Source: Halichondria panicea (taxonomy: Eukaryota; Porifera; Demospongiae; Suberitida; Halichondriidae). Taken from it: 64,000 nucleotides of DNA. Every line of letters begins with the position of its first letter. Position 1 is the stretch's first letter. The translations under genes were made by a program, and so were the position numbers. The notes under the pieces were generated by a model, which was not told the origin of the DNA, searched no databases, and was given only the letters and a program-made list of their open reading frames with translations. Location of the stretch: contig NC_087377.1 in assembly GCF_963675165.1 (NCBI RefSeq), positions 14,008,198-14,072,197 of the forward strand, read 5' to 3'. Positions 34,677 through 47,519 of the stretch are shown here, piece by piece.

Positions 34677-37316
34677 ATGGTGAAATATTACTATATACTC
34701 TTTATTCTAAGCTGGTTACACTACTGCCACTGTGAAACAATTATAATTATTCAAGAGACGTTAGCTAAAAATTATTACAATCCCTTGTGGATGGACAATG
34801 AATATAGGAACTTCAATAAGTGTAATAACGGATGATGGAAAAGACATACTTTCTGGTTCATACTGTCCAACAACTGTTAAGCTTATCTGCAATGTTCCGA
34901 ATCTCCCTAATTTGCGATGGACATACAATACCAGCAAAGAAATAATTGTTATTTTTCTCTCGGATAGTGTAGAACACTACCCAATCCCAGCATTTCCATT
35001 TTACCAGTTAAAATTTTAATGTATACAAAAATCATATGAATCGGACTCGGATTAATGCTTCAACAGTTCTCACTGTTGATCTGTCAGATCTGAACAAACA
35101 GAATATTGAAATTATTTCTTGTGGTTATTTTTTTGTGGATAAGACAGTACCAGTGAATATCAGCATTTTGCAGCCAACATTTCCTTCTGTTAGCCCCCAA
35201 GTTTATACAGCTGTGATGGTGCGTTATGAGTCTGGACTTATATCTAGTGTAGATGTATCATGGAGAACATTTCAGGTACATATAATATAATAACTATAGA
35301 GAAAGAAATGCAAATGCAAACCCATGGTTCCTGTAGCAACCGGATTGTCCTGAATATGAAAATTCCCAAGAATACCTCATCAATGTCACTGGATGTGGGT
35401 GGACGTGGCTCAACCACAGTACCTGTCAAGATACTATTTGCTCGTCCGTTTTCAATAATTGTACGGAGAACCTGAGTGAAATTACCCTACAAGCCAACGT
35501 TGCTGACATTGAGAGTGAAAAAGTAGCCTATCCCACATCTGTAGGTGAGAGCTTTAACTTGGTAGTATTACATTTATCGACCGGTTTTTTTTATTTACAG
35601 ATTACTATAATCAATATTTCCGACCTGCTGTTAATCAGTCGTCGAGGTGCCAAATTCATGTGCAGTGTTTACCCATGAGAGGAGATGTTAGTATACATTA
35701 AATGTGTACCATTCGATACACTACAGATCCCGATTATGGAAATCTATCAAATCCTATCATGAATTCTGTTGCCACAACACCTGTCTTACTTTCACGCATC
35801 ACGCCTGGCACTATGTACTACTTTGAATTCTCAGTGTTGGTGAATGATACCTTACTGATCACAGAGAGAATTGAGTACATTACAGAATCAGAAGGTACGG
35901 GAATGAAATTTTCTTGAGATAATGCCACTTTAATCAGCAAGATCTTGTCTCATAGACGTGTGCATGCTCATTTTATACTGCACACATGCACCTACAGAAT
36001 TGTTTCAGTTGGGTGCAAGAGAATTAAGGCGTCATCATTGCCATTACATCAGTTTTCTTAGGATGCTTTACTGTGCACACTATAATCATATTGTGCTTAA
36101 ATAGTAAGTATATATATATACGTTAATTTTTGTCACTCATATCAGTATTGGTATATAATAATAATTATAGTATTATGATAATTATTGCAGAGGGTCATCC
36201 TAAAGTTTCCAGGTTCATTTCTAACAAACACATTCAATTCTTGATGACACTGATCCTCTTCATGTTGTTTATTGCGTGTGGAACTCTGTTGACAACCTTT
36301 GCAATTATTTTAAATGGTGCGTATTGGACTTGTGCCAACTCTCGTTTGCAATACTTTGTGTGACATTGTTTTTAATACAGATGTGTGTTTATTGAATGAA
36401 GAAGTTCCCAACAAATTGCTTGATGCAATGTTAGTACTTTCATGTGTTGGGATAGGAATCCTTCTCCTCTATTGGGTCTTCAGACAATATAAAATATATA
36501 AGCAGCATACTAAAGGTAACTTAGAGAGAGTAATTAATATTGTATACATCTTTTCATGCATCTTATTTTGTGTATAGGAACCAAAAACAAGCTTGAAAAC
36601 ACGACGTATGTTCTTCCTTTAACATGTAGTACAGTTCATTATATTTTAATATAGGTCTCATTGCGACTATGCTCTTCGTCCGAACACCTCTTCACAAAGA
36701 GCTCAATATAACGCTCAAGAGTCACCTGAGGTAATTAAATTGTGTTTCAAATTAAGACAATTTATTTTACTATTCAGAAGACACCTGATTCTCAAGAGTG
36801 CCAACAATTGCATCCCGAAGGTGTTAACGAAATGGTTCCAATGCAGAATAAGCCTTTGAATGGCAGCCAGCTAATGATGACACCTAGTAGGAAATGTCCA
36901 CCCTCTACACTTCCCAAACAAAGAAAGTCAGGTCAGCATTCCAACACTGTTTTGTACGATGAGGTTGGTTTAGCAAAAGTCAAAGGCAATGTCTCGGATA
37001 TGACAGAATTCGAGTTGAAAGCTAACGAGTCTTACGGGCACACAGACAAGAGGTTTTCAACTGCCAAGAGCAACGTGACTGATTGTCCATTATGTTCAAC
37101 ACCAGCCAGCAAAATCCAGCAAGATTTGTCATTACGTCACCAGTACAGTGACATCAATGCGAAACCGAAGAGTGAGCATCCTGAGCTGAATGCTATTGAG
37201 CAGGAGCAGATAGAGTTGAAGTATAATCAGTCGTATTGTCAGCTAACAAGTGCTGTCGGTCAGATAGGAGGATGTGAACCACTGCACGAGTACGACTATA
37301 TATACGTGGACTCCTA
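34677..37316 (+). pseudogene. B': broken paralogue of gene B with open C-type tail exon
   Basis: B' follows gene B exon by exon at high identity but carries several lesions. The signal-peptide donor has changed so that joining to the Ig exon creates TGA. A net 2-nt loss in the Ig exon (about 35014) shifts the frame. The exon-4 codon matching CAA in B is TAA (about 35699). A 4-nt TTAA insertion lies in the TM1 exon (about 36027). TM3 and tail exons remain open. The last exon (36778-37316) is a single long frame ending EYDYIYVDS, with NESYGH and NQSYCQ motifs, more like the tail of gene C than that of B. Either decay is recent or the 3' part is used in another transcript. Confidence 0.75.
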
Positions 37317-37675
37317 ATAACGAGGGATAAGAACCACTGCACAATGCATATCATACATAATTATACGGACGGCACCTCTAGTTAACACACTATTAATTTT
37401 CATAAAGAATTGCAATTAATGTATAGTAAACTGAGTATAATTCTGTCATCGTAACATCTGAGTGTATTGCATGCGTGTTATCATAATTATATTTGTTGGG
37501 AATAATTAAGCTGCTTAAAATAGTCCCCTAGAATTCTTTAGATGCACAGTACAGTACTATGTTTAGCCAACATTGTTTGTCCATTGCAGACACTCTCACA
37601 CATGTACACACACCCTCACACCTCGTCATACGTTCACCACACACACATGAACACGATAACATGCATGCACACATG

Positions 37676-37850
37676 TCTAATTGGGTTGGATGCAAGGAAA
37701 CTGAGGCACCAATGTCCTGCAAAACAAAGATGAAACATATCATGCCCAAGAGAAATGTCATGACTCACCCATTTCTAGTAGGACTAAAATTAATATACTT
37801 TTTCAAACGAGCACTATAAGCCATACTTTGTGCTGGACTATGTGCATGCA
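37676..37850 (+). pseudogene. SGK-like kinase N-lobe exon relic 1
   Basis: The segment aligns with the gene A exon at 10744-11000. The strings HPFLVGL, Met-Pro-Lys-Arg-Asn-Val and a Leu-Asp-Tyr-Val stretch are readable across frames. It begins about 360 bp after the B' stop codon. Like gene A it lacks the alpha-C glutamate (Lys instead) and has the same shortened segment before HPFLVGL, so both changes predate the duplication. The relic is frameshifted and lacks the glycine loop. Confidence 0.75.
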
Positions 37851-38515
37851 TGCATGGGTTCTTCAGAGAAGGCTTTACCCACTTCCCTGAGTGAAGTGCG
37901 GCCTGGGATCGAGGCTAATCACATTATGGCTATAATACCATTGACCCATGCACTGTGTATATTCTTGGTTAAATATCTGTAGAGCTGTACTCTCAGTACT
38001 ATATAAATAAGAGAGATATTCGAGTGCAAGTTGAGACCTGGCCTTTCATAAGTATCAGTTAGTCCACTCACTGACAATGCATGTATATAGGGTCCTGCTA
38101 TTTTGAGGTCATTTTTGCCCTTAGGTATATGCACACGTACTATAGGACACATGAGCTTGCATGCTTGAGACCTATTCATAATGCAAGGACGTTTGGAATA
38201 GACTCAGGAACTGGTGATGTTGAAAACATCGAAGTGCACCAGTTTTTTAGTTTATCACCTGCAATGACTCAATTGCATGTTATATATAAGAGCCTCCCTC
38301 ATTCAACTTCCTGGTAAAGATTCCCTCCATTACCGAGAGATTGACTCGGATCGATCTCATCGGTAAGGCTATTTCTAACACTCCTTCCCTTTGAAATACG
38401 AGACAGTGGGCATGTCTGTGAGCGTTACAGACCACACTTTACTTCAGGTTAATAAGATTATTTTATATCCAAATATCCATGACGTGTATTAAAATGTATT
38501 GTCACTCCCACACAC

Positions 38516-40146
38516 CTACAGAATCGTTACTGTTGAGAAGGTGTCATCCTTGCCACTAATATTATTTTAGGATACTCTACTGTCCACACTATAATTATAC
38601 GATGATAATGTACCAAATTAAGTTCTGTCACTCAGATCAGTATTGGCAATGGCACCATAAAGGTGGTGAGCATACTGTGTTCTAACTTCATGTTCATTAT
38701 ATGAAACGCATTCAAATCTCAATCATCACACTGATTCTCCTGCATGGTCCTGTTTATTGGATGTGGCACTCTGTTGACAACCTTGGTATGTTGAATTGGT
38801 ATATACCAACTTACATGTTTTCTTTTGATATAGATGTGTGTTTCACAAACTAAAAAGTTCCCAACAGCTTGATGCACTGTTATTAACTTCGTAGCATCTT
38901 AATGGGTCTCAGTGGGATACAAAGTTATAAAACAACTAGAGCAAACAAAAGGTAAGTAAATCATTTACATTGGAAGGTTACAGTTGTTTATCTGTTAATT
39001 GTGTGACATACAATAGGTCTGGTTGCGATATAACAATCATCAGAACAGCAAATCACAGAAATGTAATATCCAAGAATCGTCAGAGGTTTTTGCCTTAGCC
39101 ATGAAGATTGTGTTATCGAGGATACAAAGAAATGCATTAATGTGTACCAGGGCAGGAATTTTTATAATTTAATTATAGCCTCTGGAGCACACACCGACTT
39201 TAACCATTAATTTTACCAGCTGAATGATTGTGGAAAAAATTCGAACTCTGCATGCTATACCTCGCCTGATTCATGTGTAGATTTCTACAACAAGCTGTCA
39301 CTAGGCCCTGATAAATTATGTTTTTTTCTTAATTCTTGCCTATTATTCTTGGCATAAAAAATCCGCATAACAAAATTCTGAAAATGTGACATAAAAATTA
39401 AGACAAAGACATAAATACAGCACCCAACTGACACACAACATAATTAAATGTGTTATAATTATCTTGCTGACTTGTTTTTGCCGCCATGAAACGTCGTTAT
39501 GCATGTAATGATCTTTACCAAAAATGAACATATGCCAATTATTCTTTATCTAGACACCTATTATGCTAAAAATTGAGCATAATTTGTCAGGGCCTTAGCT
39601 GTCACCCACTGACCTCAATTTTCAGGTCACTTTTTTCCTATTGGTAACCCAATCCAGCCACACCCAACGCTCAAGTGAAATCCCTTCCCTTTTCCACATA
39701 ATAGCCGGAATGTGCAGGGGATTCTTGATGTTTTCAGCGTCCTCAAAGTATTCTTGAAACTGCAGGATGACACGTATATATTAGGACATTATGAGGTTGG
39801 TATCAGACTCTAGTGTACACCCTCAGCTACCTGCCAAATCACGTCTCGGGAGTCCTGAAACCTTAAGAGTGTGGAACCAAGGAGATCGAACCCCGGTTAA
39901 GGAGGCCTTTTGTGCGCCCTCTTAAAATTCCTCTATACATGTTTGGGCAACAAAACGCGGGAGAATAATTACACTTCACTACACGTGGTGATTTTAGCAA
40001 CTTTGTGCACTCTCTGCATGTGCCACATCTGATGGACGCAGTGCGGGCCACACGTTTTTGGCTCATCGAGTCATGCAATGGGGTTAATTAAGGCCATCAA
40101 ACAGATGTGGCACACAGGATGACTTTATGGGAAACTTGAAGAGGTA
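38516..40146 (+). pseudogene. B'': degraded 3' part of a B-type receptor
   Basis: Fragments match gene B exons in order: TM1 exon (38523-38610), TM2 (38690-38785), TM3 (38832-38955), exon 9 (39014-39085) and exon 10 (40088-40145, GGGAAACTTGAAGAGG). All contain stops or indels. A MITE at 39303-39596 interrupts the series. It lies convergent to gene C. The same B-relic/C arrangement recurs at 52.0-55.3 kb. Confidence 0.75.
39303..39596. mobile_element. MITE with AGGCCCTGATAAATTATG ends
   Basis: AGGCCCTGATAAATTATG at the left and CATAATTTGTCAGGGCCT at the right are complements with one mismatch. Partial ends (CCCTGATAAAT...ATGCTCGGAATAAT) recur near 42.43 and 55.6 kb. Confidence 0.65.
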
Positions 40147-43100
40147 ATACTATTATATCACGTACACACCAAAACTCCGTCAATTCCTTTCAAGAGTATA
40201 AAGCTGGATAATGTTGAGTTGTATATGTATTCGCATTGATAGAAACAATGCAGCTATAAGGGTGTACTGATTGTAAATTCAGTATACTTGTGACACAATG
40301 TGCTGTGTGCATGTACGTGATGCCACTTCACTATTATTAGTGCATGTTTGTCCATAATAATTATATCTCAACTTATCTACACTTTGCTATTGAGACTAGC
40401 GATCAATTTAAAAGTACGCAGTAATTATGATAATCAATTTTACGTTACATTGATTGTATGCATGAGTGCATGAAGGGGTTGTATAATTGGAAGTGTGATA
40501 TACACATACTGTTACAAAATATCCGATAAGGTACAACGTTGTGATACTGCACTAAACTGACATGCTTGCATGTGCTAGATCTAAACGGAAGACTCTATTT
40601 GCAAGATTGAAGCAGTTCATTGTCAACGTAATCGTACTCCACTTTATCCTCTGGGTCAGTGGATACTCTTGCCAAACCATACGACTGATTCGCTTCCATG
40701 TTCATCTTGCCTCTTCTAGCTCCACTTCTTTTTAAAATTCCCACTTTATCGTAAGATAGGTTAGCTTTTAATCTCATTTCTTCATCTGGTCGGGAACGTT
40801 CTTTCTTTGGCTTTCCATAAGACTCGTTAGGAATTGAACTTACACTCGACTTTGTATAAACACTACTGCCTATTATTGGATCATCGGCTTCACAATAGGA
40901 GTGAGTCAGGCCTTCATTTTGCTGTGCTGTTTCTGGATTCGAATAGACAACCTCCCGATCAATTTCCCTTGATTCTTGTATTCGTATTTCCGGTGCATTC
41001 TCTCTCGGTTGCACTCTAGTCTCCGTTTCTCTTTTCAATTTTAATTTTTTTAGCACAATATAGTATGTACTAACTCCCGTGACGAAACCGAGTACCAAAG
41101 AGAATATGAATACACCAACAGTAGTTGCTACGGTCACTCCGACAGATACACCATTGGAACTGCTTCCTGTCACTGAAATTATACAGCTGATGTTAAAGGC
41201 TTATGCATTAATAGAAGTCACCTATAAAAATATTATGTAGGACAGGATCACTTCTCCCCACGTTGTTGATAGCTTGGAGCTCCAACACGTAGTTACCATC
41301 TCTGGAAAGCGGGACAGTGAATGTGACGCTGCACACCATTGTACAGGTACCACTATTAGTAGTTGAGATGTGATGATAATCATTCCCAGTTAGGGTGGCC
41401 TCATAGCGTATTTGTTGTCTAGAAGCAGGGCATGCCACAACCTGTGATTGACAATCATGCATGGATCAGATAAGGTGTAAATGTATAGCCCCTGGGCCAG
41501 TATTGCATGGTAAAAATGGTATGGCTTACTGGTGGTTCCCATGAAACGGTCAGCATAACAGAAGCAGAAGATTTAAAGGATTTGACAATATTGATTTGTT
41601 GAGGGTCTTCTGATAATGCCTGTTGCCTTACCTGAACATCAATTGTGATTGTCTGGTGCGTTACCGGATCGCCGCATCTGATTTCATTAATGTGCTGCTC
41701 CTCAAGCTCTGAGATGTTGAGGGTAAGAGTTGAAGAAAAGTTTCCGAAATTCCGTTGATCACTCTGCAAAACTGAGCTCAACTCAACAGAAATAAAGGCT
41801 GGATTTGATACAGTTTGAGTAGAAATCATACTGTCAGGATAGAATGAATGAATTTCTTCCTTAGTGACATTGTAACTCCAACGCAAACTAGTGAGATCCA
41901 CTCCCTCACAAAACAGTCTGACAGTTCCAGGACAGTGTTCACCAATCAGACTCGCTCCTCCCTCTACAGTCAGAGAAACACCTGCAACATGATTACATGC
42001 ACTCAATGTTGCATAGCAAATCATGAAAACATGCAGGGATCTTACTAATTGCTCCGCTTTGTCCAACAGTGAAACACAGTAAGACAACACTCATTACCAA
42101 GTGAAATACTGCCATCCTATTAATATAATAGCTACTTGAGACAGAACAATAATGGCTATTACTATGATTCTCCCAAATTATTTTACTAAAAACAAATATA
42201 CATCACTACATGTAGCTATCTCGTAGTTCACGTGCAGTCTCTCATACTTCAATTCACATGTTGATGTGGATTAGATCTATATTTGAAGACAATGTTATCA
42301 GTTGCAAAACATTGCTTTCTATGTACCTGGTTATAGTGTTCAGTTAACTTCATATTTCATAATCAGGTCACCTGGAGAGTATAGATCTTACGTTAGCTTG
42401 CCCTTCAGATTCCAGTAGACAAAGTATAAGCCCTGATAAATAATTATTATGCTCGGAATAATCTGGAATGTAATAGCATGAACAGTATAAATTTGTCCTC
42501 TTTCTTCCTACAGTGGATTGCAACCTTTCTCTTGTGAGATTTGATGCTTGAGGCAAGGCTTGCATGAGCATGAGGAGCTTTGAACACTTCGATCAAATTA
42601 GATGATCTTGCTGTTATAGTATTTAGAGCATTCTGCACATGCGCAATAGTGTTTTGCGGTTAATTTTGCCTATTATTCAAGATGCTGCCTATTATTCAAA
42701 ATAATTATTATTCAAGTGTATAATTAGCTCAGGCCTAGCATTGAGCGTGAACAAAAACTTAGCCAACAAGTTCGCTTGAAATCCATCGCTAAACGAAAAG
42801 GGCTCGAAAAGGCACCCAAAAAACCTGATAATCGAGTAGTAATCACTGCATGTGTGTACTTATGTAAACTATAAGAACTCATGCATATATAATTATAATA
42901 GCTAAACTATTCAGGAATGTTGTGCAGACCTTAGCGGACAACAATTGGTCTTTTCCATTTTGCTAAGAGATTGTCCACTATATAGAAAAATCCGTTGCTG
43001 TTTTATAATTAACCACCACACAATTATACCCACCACCTTTGATTACCATGGAAATCTTTTTTGGATCGTTCTCTACTTACACAATGGTATCAGTAGTATT

Positions 43101-43200
43101 ACTTAGAAATTATTTTGTGATTGTAGCTAATAATTAATTATATATACCAATACTGAGGAGCAAATATTGCGTTTTTTTACTCTCTAGACTAAAGGCACTG
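39848..43200. repeat. Segmental duplication copy 1 (gene C and flanks)
   Basis: This block is collinear with 53002-57600. It includes the GAACCCCGGTTAAGG segment, the B exon-10 relic, gene C, and a downstream stretch with CTTAGCCAACAAGTT. Coding parts differ by only a few percent. Copy 2 is longer because of about 1.5 kb inserted between 55.64 and 57.18 kb. Confidence 0.8.
40595..42115 (-). CDS. Gene C: single-pass Ig/FN3 receptor with repeated tyrosine motifs
   Basis: Four exons join in phase: 42046-42115 (signal peptide, VVLLCFTVGQ), 41530-41981 (Ig plus start of FN3), 41222-41441 (FN3 end, LELQAINNVGRS) and 40595-41172 (transmembrane and tail), giving 439 aa. The Ig exon has [12 protein letters not shown] and the LRWSYN core. 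The single helix is residues 258-288, followed by KKLKLKR. The 150-residue tail has Tyr324 (YSN, a YxN motif), Tyr340, 353, 366, 388, 412, 427 and 429. Three lie in Asn-x-Ser-Tyr: NESYG, NLSYD and NQSYG, spaced 22 and 24 residues apart. Signalling by tyrosine phosphorylation is inferred. The exon layout of the first three exons matches A, B and F. Confidence 0.88.
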
Positions 43201-43839
43201 TAATTATCAGTGGAAATGGGTGGCTTGGTCGACCTCGCCCACAGACAAAAAGACGTTATATGATTATCGGGATGTTTGCAGGGACATTTTATACTGGGAC
43301 AAACACCAGGGGAAAAAGCTGGGAATCTAATACTCTTCCATAAACTCTTCTGTACTGGGTATGACCAAGAGCACTCCTGGTATATGACTATGTTAGAAAT
43401 TTTGTGAACCTTTTTATAGACAAACTATTGTGAAAAATAAAAAAGGTGATGACACTGCAAATAGTTGTGGCTCAGGTGCTGTTGCAGGAAAGTGACCGCC
43501 TAATACTAGTTGGGCGGAAGTCCTGTCACGGCAAAATCTGTCCCCCCCTAAAATTAGTCCAGGGGGACCGATTTTGGCAGCAAAAGTGGTCCCCCCGGAC
43601 TGGTCTTGATTGGATTGCCATAATTGGTCCTATACCCTGCCTGAATGCTGTGAGGATGCAATCTTCTGAGCCTCCTTCTTTTGGACTGTAGATAGTGTCT
43701 CAACTGTTTATTTCAATTTTCATCAACAACACATCGCGAGCCATCAGCAATATTAAAATCAGGCTAGTGTATACTCACAATAAAGTAGATGAATGCATCA
43801 GTTACATCTATGCAGTATAAATGAGGGCTTAGCCAACTG
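43201..43839. other. Intergenic DNA with G/C-rich repeat
   Basis: No gene is supported. A GTCCCCCC/GGGGGACC-containing block around 43.53-43.61 kb has a degenerate echo near 47.28-47.35 kb. The phrase GTGATGACACTGCAAATA recurs near 60.11 kb. Confidence 0.35.
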
Positions 43840-44470
43840 TAAATTACTTTTTGCAGTTTCTACAGTACCAGCGTTTATTGGTGTTTAGTACTTCTTCATC
43901 GATTTTCTCGCAAGTGTCGTGATACCACTGCACCATACCACCCTGTCAGACGCATGCAGCTCCTGAATCTGTCAAACGACAGTGAAAACATACATTGAAC
44001 GACTCTGTTTTGCTGGGGCGACTAATAGCTCTTCTTGAGATTAATTGGAAAGTGGTCTAGTTGCCCGCTCTCAAGACACTGGATCAAGTGGTTTCTCATC
44101 TGTATCTGCATGGTTATAAACCATACTAGTAGGATTGATTGCGAGACATATAAGGAAGTTGCAAAAGCCAAAGCAAACAGACCATGCACAATCTGAAGCA
44201 CCGATTTGATGCTGTACGTTCATAATTATACTGAATCGTTATGGTATCTTTGCTTGTGTGAAGTAGAGCAACAATTTCTTCTTTGTTTCGACTTGTTGTG
44301 TATCTGCCACCACTATCATACACTTTCACGAATCCAGGAAGACAATTAATGGTAGAAATCAGAATCCAGTGGCTATCGGCAACATTAAGAGCCTGCACAA
44401 ACTCTGCAGTTTCTATATCAATAGAGAGGGTACAAGTTTATCAAACATCCTGTAAAACTGAGACTAGATG
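43840..44470 (-). pseudogene. Degraded Ulp1-PHD cassette
   Basis: Read on the minus strand, fragments of a C48 protease appear: ADSHWILISTIN with the catalytic His, KVYDSG with the Asp, then after a frame change GASDC with the Cys. Remnants of a zinc finger with QWYHDTCEKID and RWYCRNCKK follow. Stops and at least one frameshift separate the pieces. It is only distantly similar to the intact 20.9-21.8 kb gene, so it belongs to another element. Upstream sequence to about 44.76 kb may be its N-terminal part. Confidence 0.75.
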
Positions 44471-44979
44471 ACCAAACTGAGAATGTAGTAGATGTTGCCC
44501 GACATCAATCAAATTATCAGTGAGCCATGCATCGATGTGGATGTTCTAAGATGTCTTTGTCGGCCTTGAATATTTAGCTTCAGTGATGGAGACCAAACTG
44601 AGAGGCCTTGACTCAGAGTTGTCTTCGCTCTTGTCATCTTGCATTGCTTTTCATCTCTTTAAAGCATTCCTTTTCTGTCGTCGTTTTGAATCTCTAGCAA
44701 AGCTTGTTCATTTCGAGATTTCTTGCATGGGGGAAGAACAGCAGGTGTTTCCTTTGTCATAATTATTATGTCTTCGTTTTAAATGTAGTGTGCAATTTTT
44801 TGAGAGCTTGACAATATTGGAAATGGGTATTGCTTGCTTGTATACTTGATAATAAGTTCAAAACAGGTGCTGGAGCCGTTAAGATAAAAATATCTTCATC
44901 AAGAAAACTTAAGTTTGGCTCTGGAACAATCTCAGTGTTTGCAATGATGGGGAAATATACGATAGCTCCAGTGGCGGGG

Positions 44980-45145
44980 AGGTAGGTGGGTTGGGAGGAG
45001 ATGAGCTGTGGGGCGGGGAGGTAGGTGGGTTGGGAGGAGGAGATGAGCTGTGGGGCGGGGAGGTAGGTGGGTTGGGAGGAGGAGATGAGCTGTGGGGCGG
45101 GGAGGTATAGATGAGCTGGGAGGAGGAGATGAGCTGTGGGGCTAC
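44980..45145. repeat. Minisatellite, about 42-bp unit
   Basis: Three to four units of a GGGGAGGTAGGTGGGTTGG-containing sequence are repeated with small deletions. In one minus-strand frame this reads as repeated Pro-Ala-Pro-Gln-Leu-Ile-Ser, which accounts for the long open frame at 44766-45167. A related but inverted stretch lies at 48385-48450. Confidence 0.75.
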
Positions 45146-45169
45146 TAAGTATACATCCAGACCTCAAAA

Positions 45170-46009
45170 GACTGCACTACAATCAAGTTCAAGACTGTTA
45201 TATATCTGTGAGAGACCTGTTACAAGTGATAGTTTTTTTTTGCTATAGCTGTTCCTTAATTAACTATCGTACTTAGTCAAACACTCTGTTAACATTTTCA
45301 CATCCACTTGCACTGTAAAGCAATATAATTTTGAAACAACAACATCCATCACAATAATTATTACAGTGCACGAAAAACAAAAACAGCAGTGGAAGATAAC
45401 GAAAACAGCCTAGATTCAATTTAGATCTACAACTAGCTATAGTATTATATTCTGCAAGTGGAGATACTTTAATACGTATAATGATACCATGCACAAGTTG
45501 CACGTATCACACTGTATCATTTCATCGTAAGAGTCTGGGTGGAGACAATGGCAGCATAATTATAGTATTCACAATGCTGGAAAATCTCTTGTGCATGGCT
45601 ACTCAGTTCTTTTGACTTCAAAAATCTTCTTCATCAAAACAACGTACAAGGTGGTGCCTCATTTTGGGATGATGTCATCCAAATAATTGTCTCCTTGCAA
45701 TTCGTGGTATGCAGTACCCTCCTTCACTGGCCTTCATTCCACTTCCCTGAGTGAAGTGCGGGATCGAGGCTAGGTATATGCAGCGGCAATAGCAAATAAA
45801 CTACAGCTGTTGCTGCCACTGTTCTGCTGCTGAATAAAGCCCACAGACAGTCACAGTAACAACCCATTGTGTGCTTCTACATTTGGGCGATTTTCAGCTC
45901 AGTACTTGGCTCCAGTTTATTAACCTTGCCACCTTGATTAGTTGATAATGATTTGAGGAGTTAGTTAAGATTGGTGTCAGCAATTGTCAGGTCTATCGTT
46001 GCTGCGAGC
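45170..46009. other. Intergenic DNA
   Basis: No gene is supported. A solo end of the AGCCTCGATC repeat family lies near 45.74-45.77 kb (CCTGAGTGAAGTGCGGGATC). Confidence 0.35.
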
Positions 46010-47370
46010 TGGCTGTTGAAGCTCTTTGCGGATGACCTTGCTCACATGATGCATGATCTCAATAGGGAGAAGGAGATACGGCATCTCAGCCAGCGCATCG
46101 TGGGGCCATAGGGTTGTTTCCACTTTTCTGATAATTGGGAGGCAAGTCTTTTAATAGAAAGTGGTTGCGATTGGGGCCAGTCCTCTGGTCAACGAAAACA
46201 CGAGGGGGGAGAATGAGGAGTGTTCTATCTCACGGACTTTTTGTTCGTATTGCCTTTTCTTTTCTTTTTCGTGGCTCCTGTATGTGGCGGACATGGAGCG
46301 CTTTTGGTTAGAGGGGGGGGCAGGGGGTTGAATACCCTCACATCTAGGTACGTTCTCAAGTTTCAAAGGTACTTCCCCAGAATCCGTCCACCACCACGTC
46401 AAGGCGGGCACCATCCTGTTTATTTGTTGAGGTGCCTTCAAAGGTTTCACTTGTCACTGGTTGTAGGGTGGGTTCTGTTGCGACACCGTGGCAGGTTTCT
46501 TTCAGCAGAGAGGCTCTCAGTTCATTGTGCCTTATACTGGGGTAGCCTCCTCTGGGGCATGAGAGAGCGTGTTGAATGGAGAACGTCTGTCCACAAACAC
46601 AGTGGGATGGTGTGTTTGCTGGGGGCCAACCATACCTCAGGGCTATTGCGTCACGAAAGGCAGTTTTGTGTAGGGTAAATTTATGCTCTTCCAATGGTAA
46701 AGCAGATAGCCAGCTTGAGGCACCTTTCTCGCTCCCAAGGTCCATCGCTAGTTGTTGAGGTTGAGGCAAGGAATCTCTAACCATAATTGCAGATTGTTTT
46801 GCATGTTCACCTCTTTTCTCTCTGACAATTATTTTTTCCTCCATTTGTTCCACAAGAATGTCGTACGGGTACGTGATGTTCTTTGCTACTATAAGATCCA
46901 CAAGGGGTTTTGTAATTGACTTAGACATAATAAACTGTTCTCCGGCTGTTGCGGCATGGTCAGGGAGGTTTAACCCACCAAGTCTTGTTAATAATGCGAA
47001 CAATTGTCTTTCTGTGTCGTTGGGGGCTTCTCTTCCAGTGAGTTTTGGGATTAGGTGACACCTGACGGTTTGCTCTAGGGGGTTTAAAAGCATGATATGT
47101 TTGGAGTTGTTCTAGTGAGGTACGCCCATTTGCTGGTGAATCCATGTGTCATTGAGCATGTGGTTGGCTATCGGCAATTTCTGAAAGCTTCACAATTTCT
47201 TCACACCATACCTTCGCTTTTTTATTCACAAAGTTTACGATAAATTCTGGTTTTCCAATGGGGGAGCCAAGCACTGTTGGACTGTCACGACAAAATCGGT
47301 CCGCTGCCAAATTTAGTTCACATGCACCAAAAATGGTCCGGCCGCCACGCTTGATTTGTGTAGCCAAAGA
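46010..47370 (-). pseudogene. 3' remnant of a retroelement (reverse-transcriptase C-terminal region)
   Basis: Three overlapping minus-strand frames together cover the region that follows the reverse transcriptase in a family of invertebrate retroelements: EIADSQPHA, then PKLTGREAPND and LLTRLGGLNLPD, then the Cys/His motif HCVCGQTFSIQHALSCPRGG with IRHNELR, and ARLDVVVDGFWG, followed in other frames by EKKRQYEQKVREIEHSSF and WLRCRISFSLL. At least two frameshifts separate them and the polymerase core is missing. I recognise these strings from the family but cannot name the clade. Confidence 0.7.
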
Positions 47371-47519
47371 GATGAAGATAATGCAGCTGCAGAGTGCTAG
47401 CTATATACAGTCAGAATATAAGAAGCACAGATTGACAGAGTAAGATTGCTGAAGCCCATTGGACCAAGATGGAAGATATTGCAGCTGCAGAGTGTTCAGA
47501 ATCATGCAGAAGCACAGAG

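Noticed and set aside
37528..37819. Overlapping frames rich in His/Thr on both strands
   Set aside because: They come from CA-rich simple sequence next to the kinase relic.
44766..45167. 133-codon minus-strand frame rich in Pro-Ala-Gln-Leu-Ile-Ser
   Set aside because: Most of it is the translation of a 42-bp minisatellite; the remainder has no recognisable domain.
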